A stretch of DNA of 16,092 nt from NCBI GenBank assembly GCA_017429465.1, contig JAFROU010000016.1, positions 1-16,092 of the forward strand, given 5' to 3'. The notes under the pieces were generated by a model. It did no database searches and was not told the DNA's origin. It worked only from the letters and a program-made list of their open reading frames with translations. Source of the DNA: Candidatus Saccharimonadota bacterium (lineage in GTDB: Bacteria; Patescibacteria; Saccharimonadia; Saccharimonadales; Nanosyncoccaceae). Position 1 is the first letter of the stretch. Every line of letters starts with the position of its first letter. A program made the position numbers and the translations under genes. Positions 13,776-16,092 of this stretch are shown in pieces.

Positions 13776-16092
13776 TTAATTCTGAGCCACACAACGAATA
13801 CTGCGCCCGCGGTATTTGTATGAATTGTCGTCTTTAGTTAAGAAGCTGTCGCCATAGAAAAGGTTGTACGAGTTCGTATTACTCCTTACTGTCGCTGTCT
13901 GGACCCAACCACGTTCGCCACGACCAAGATAATAACCTTCATAGATCATGCCAGGTAAAGTAAAGTTGTTTGGGAAGGCAAGAAGTTGCTTTGCGTCTCC
14001 ATTTAAGGCATCAACAAGGACTGGTATTTCTCCATTCGTGTTTCCAGTTGGAAGCCGCCAATTCTTAGGGCAGATGTCACCCGCCACGTTTCCGCTGGTC
14101 TTGCTATAACCACCATTACCGGCCGTAGCAGCATAATAGTTATAGGAAACTCCATAACCGTAGCGTGCTTCTCCTAAATTCGGATGAGCGACGTTTAGAT
14201 TGGTGAGATTATCAATATTGTAGTCAATTCTATTAATACATGCAGAGGTTGTTGCACTGCAGAAGGACGATGTAGCCTTTGGTTGGGTTGTCGCCACGGC
14301 AGAAACAAATGAGCTAGTTGGATTATTAGTATTGTCGCTATTTATGACTGTCCCTTGCGCGCTAGGGTTGATTCTTAGGTTTTCTACTGTCCAGCATTTA
14401 CCATCTGCAAGTTTTGCAACCGCATAAACAGTAGCGTTAGTGGTGTCTCGTGGGTCGGTCAGAGCCGTCATTTCTCCGGTAGCCAGTGAGCTACAAGTGA
14501 AATTAATCATATTGCCTTCAGACGCCAGCCAGACTACATACATATTGATGTAATTATTATCATCTGCTTCGTTGATAAGACTGTCCTGATTACCCTTGAA
14601 CCTTTCTGATGGGCCATAGATTATTGAGCGATTAGAATCATTGATATATGGAGCGACATCTGGATCAGTGCTCCAGCCACCAAAGGCATAACCATCATTT
14701 TTAACATTTGGTACGGCAAAATAACGATCGGTTGTATCGCCGTACGCAAAAGTATCTGCGTCTGTGATAAATGTTTCTTCATCAAACCAATATCTAATTT
14801 GGTAAGTTTTCGGTTCCCAGACAGCATAAAGAATAATAGAAGCATTGGTATTGGTTATAGAAATAGTATCACTTGCAACATAATCCGGAGTGGTAGCGGA
14901 GCTATCTGTGGACCAGCCACGGAAGAGGTAATGGTCTTTAGTAAGACTGCTTTGCGGAATGACAAAATCATAATAGGCATGACTAGATGAGGCTGTTTGA
15001 GTTGTCGGAACAGAGCCAGTTCCACCATTAATATCGAAACTTAAGCTATATTGAGTAGTATCATTAGCCATACAAACGACTGAGTCTAAATTATATCGGC
15101 TGTGTACAGAGCGCATTTCTACATAGCCAGTGTATATCAGAGTAGCATAAACCGGTGTTGATGACCAGCTATTAATAAGTCTTCCGCGATACCGATTACT
15201 ACTGTCATCGCCATTATTGTGTCCGCTTCTAATAAAATTATACGGGAAGGAAATTAATGTCGCCTCTATCACTGTGCCGGTTGGCGTAGTGGTATCATCC
15301 ATTATGTCTCTAATACCACCCAGAGCAACAGCAAGATTATCCCATTGTCCATTATTACTATCACCAGTTGGGATATGCCAGCCCTGCGGACAGATATCCC
15401 CTTCGGCATGGCCACTAGTTACACTGGTCGTACCATTGCCGGCAGTTGCGGTATACCAGTTATAATAATTGCCATAATAGTAAAGATTTGATTCACGATC
15501 TACTGGGCTAGAATTTAAAGTGGCAGTGGATGTATTGGTTGTGTTATAAACAATTGAGTTGTTACAATCAGATGCAGTAGAAGAGGTTGGGCATAAAGAG
15601 TCTGAAGATATAGCGTTGCCGGCGTCGGAAACAAAGCTACTGGTTGGATTGTTGGTATTTTCAACGGTAAATGTTGTTGAGCCAATATCCAGACGGAGAG
15701 GATTTGTGCTCCAACATTTTCCGTCTGCTAGTTTTGCAATATAGTAAACATTGCCGTCACGATTATCAGTTAGAGCAGTATGGGCACCAGCTGCAAGGGT
15801 ATTACAAGAGAAATCTTGCATTTGTCCAGCCGAAGCTAGCCAAATTGCATATAGAGTTACAACGTTATTTGCGTCAGCCTCGTCTAATAAATCTCCTGTA
15901 ACGGTAATGTACTCATTTGGCCCAAAGATATCTGCATTGGCAGCGGTTGGGCTTTCATTTGGGTTAGTGCTCCATCCAACAAGTGCATAACCAGACTTAT
16001 AGTAATTTGGCGCAACTAGACGAATATTTGAGCCAGATAGTCACATTCTGATGTTCTACAGATGACATATTCCCGGCGGTAGGGTTATTGCC
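13776..16092 (-). CDS. Secreted-type FISUMP / InlB-repeat protein, 5' end outside window, apparent frameshift
   Basis: Large surface- or secreted-type protein. Counting from an internal Met (codon at 15821), residues 1-253 are a FISUMP (Fibrobacter succinogenes major paralogous) domain with ADGKCW, ATAGNG and GDICPQGW. Residues 257-335 and 339-431 are two InlB B-repeat/Listeria-Bacteroides-type repeats (GWSTD, LYAVW and MYVVW marks). Residues 436-681 are a second FISUMP domain ending YRGRSIRCVAQN. Coding continues upstream of that Met with another repeat ending LYAIWLASAGQ, so the Met is not the start. That frame meets a stop at 16041-16043. The sequence further upstream (16039-16092) continues the family pattern in another frame (NNPTAGNMSSVEHQNVT), which implies a one-base insertion or two-base loss near 16035-16045. 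Each FISUMP domain has six cysteines in matching order, suggesting disulfides outside the cytoplasm. The signal peptide would lie beyond the window. Confidence 0.8.
13779..15842 (-). repeat. Tandem FISUMP modules, period about 1.3 kb
   Basis: Within the FISUMP gene the junction WLASAGQMQDFSC (from 15842) recurs as WLASEGNMINFTC (from 14531), exactly 437 codons apart, and each begins a FISUMP domain. Blocks such as LADGKCW, NTNNPTSSFVS, ATAGNG and GDICP occur in the same order in both. This looks like duplication of a repeat-plus-FISUMP unit that has since diverged. Confidence 0.85.

Noticed and set aside
16041..16043. TGA in the FISUMP frame read as glycine (alternative code 25)
   Set aside because: Reading through it soon meets a TAG further upstream in the same frame, the upstream family-like sequence is in another frame, and TGA appears to end the DUF5663-like gene at 7344.

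Overview
The window looks like a chromosomal segment of a Candidate Phyla Radiation bacterium, most likely a Saccharibacteria (TM7) relative. This is an inference. It rests on streamlined, tightly packed housekeeping genes with shortened proteins (adenylate kinase 173 aa, Fmt 258 aa, IF-2 about 590 aa, PriA 645 aa), two DUF5663-like small proteins, and a large secreted-type protein built from FISUMP domains alternating with InlB/Listeria-Bacteroides-type repeats, a combination common in Saccharibacteria. Stop codons TAA, TAG and TGA are all used, so the ordinary bacterial code fits.

Layout. Positions 1-3143 (minus strand) hold a winged-helix protein, recJ, rpsU, adk and the N-terminal half of map. 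The winged-helix/recJ and adk/map pairs are translationally coupled. rpsU and adk each have their own promoter, and a good intrinsic terminator follows rpsU. priA (plus) diverges from the winged-helix gene and converges, stop codon against stop codon, on a minus-strand glutamate-racemase-like gene that has lost the first catalytic cysteine. A divergent intergenic region with a perfect 11-bp inverted repeat separates that gene from the plus-strand def-fmt pair, which carries out N-formylmethionine chemistry: Fmt adds formyl to initiator Met-tRNA, Def removes it, and Map then removes Met. Positions 7344-13330 (minus) hold a DUF5663-like gene, infB, a 1166-aa very acidic protein of unknown function, and a second DUF5663-like gene coupled to it. 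A tRNA-Asn(GTT) gene (plus) with its own promoter and terminator follows, then a possible gene remnant. The window ends in a minus-strand FISUMP/InlB-repeat gene, cut by the window edge and carrying an apparent frameshift near 16040.

Together the genes cover translation initiation and N-terminal processing (infB, fmt, def, map, rpsU, tRNA-Asn), replication restart and repair (priA, recJ) and nucleotide balance (adk), next to lineage-specific genes (giant acidic protein, DUF5663-like genes, FISUMP protein).

The most notable observations are these. priA, def and rpsU have -10 boxes placed so that their transcripts would be leaderless or nearly so, while neighbouring genes have a -10 followed by a Shine-Dalgarno sequence. 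The giant acidic gene is coupled to a DUF5663-like gene. The racemase-like protein has Ser in place of Cys. The FISUMP modules are tandem copies with six cysteines each at matching positions, and the gene has an apparent frameshift. A coding-like remnant lies just downstream of tRNA-Asn.
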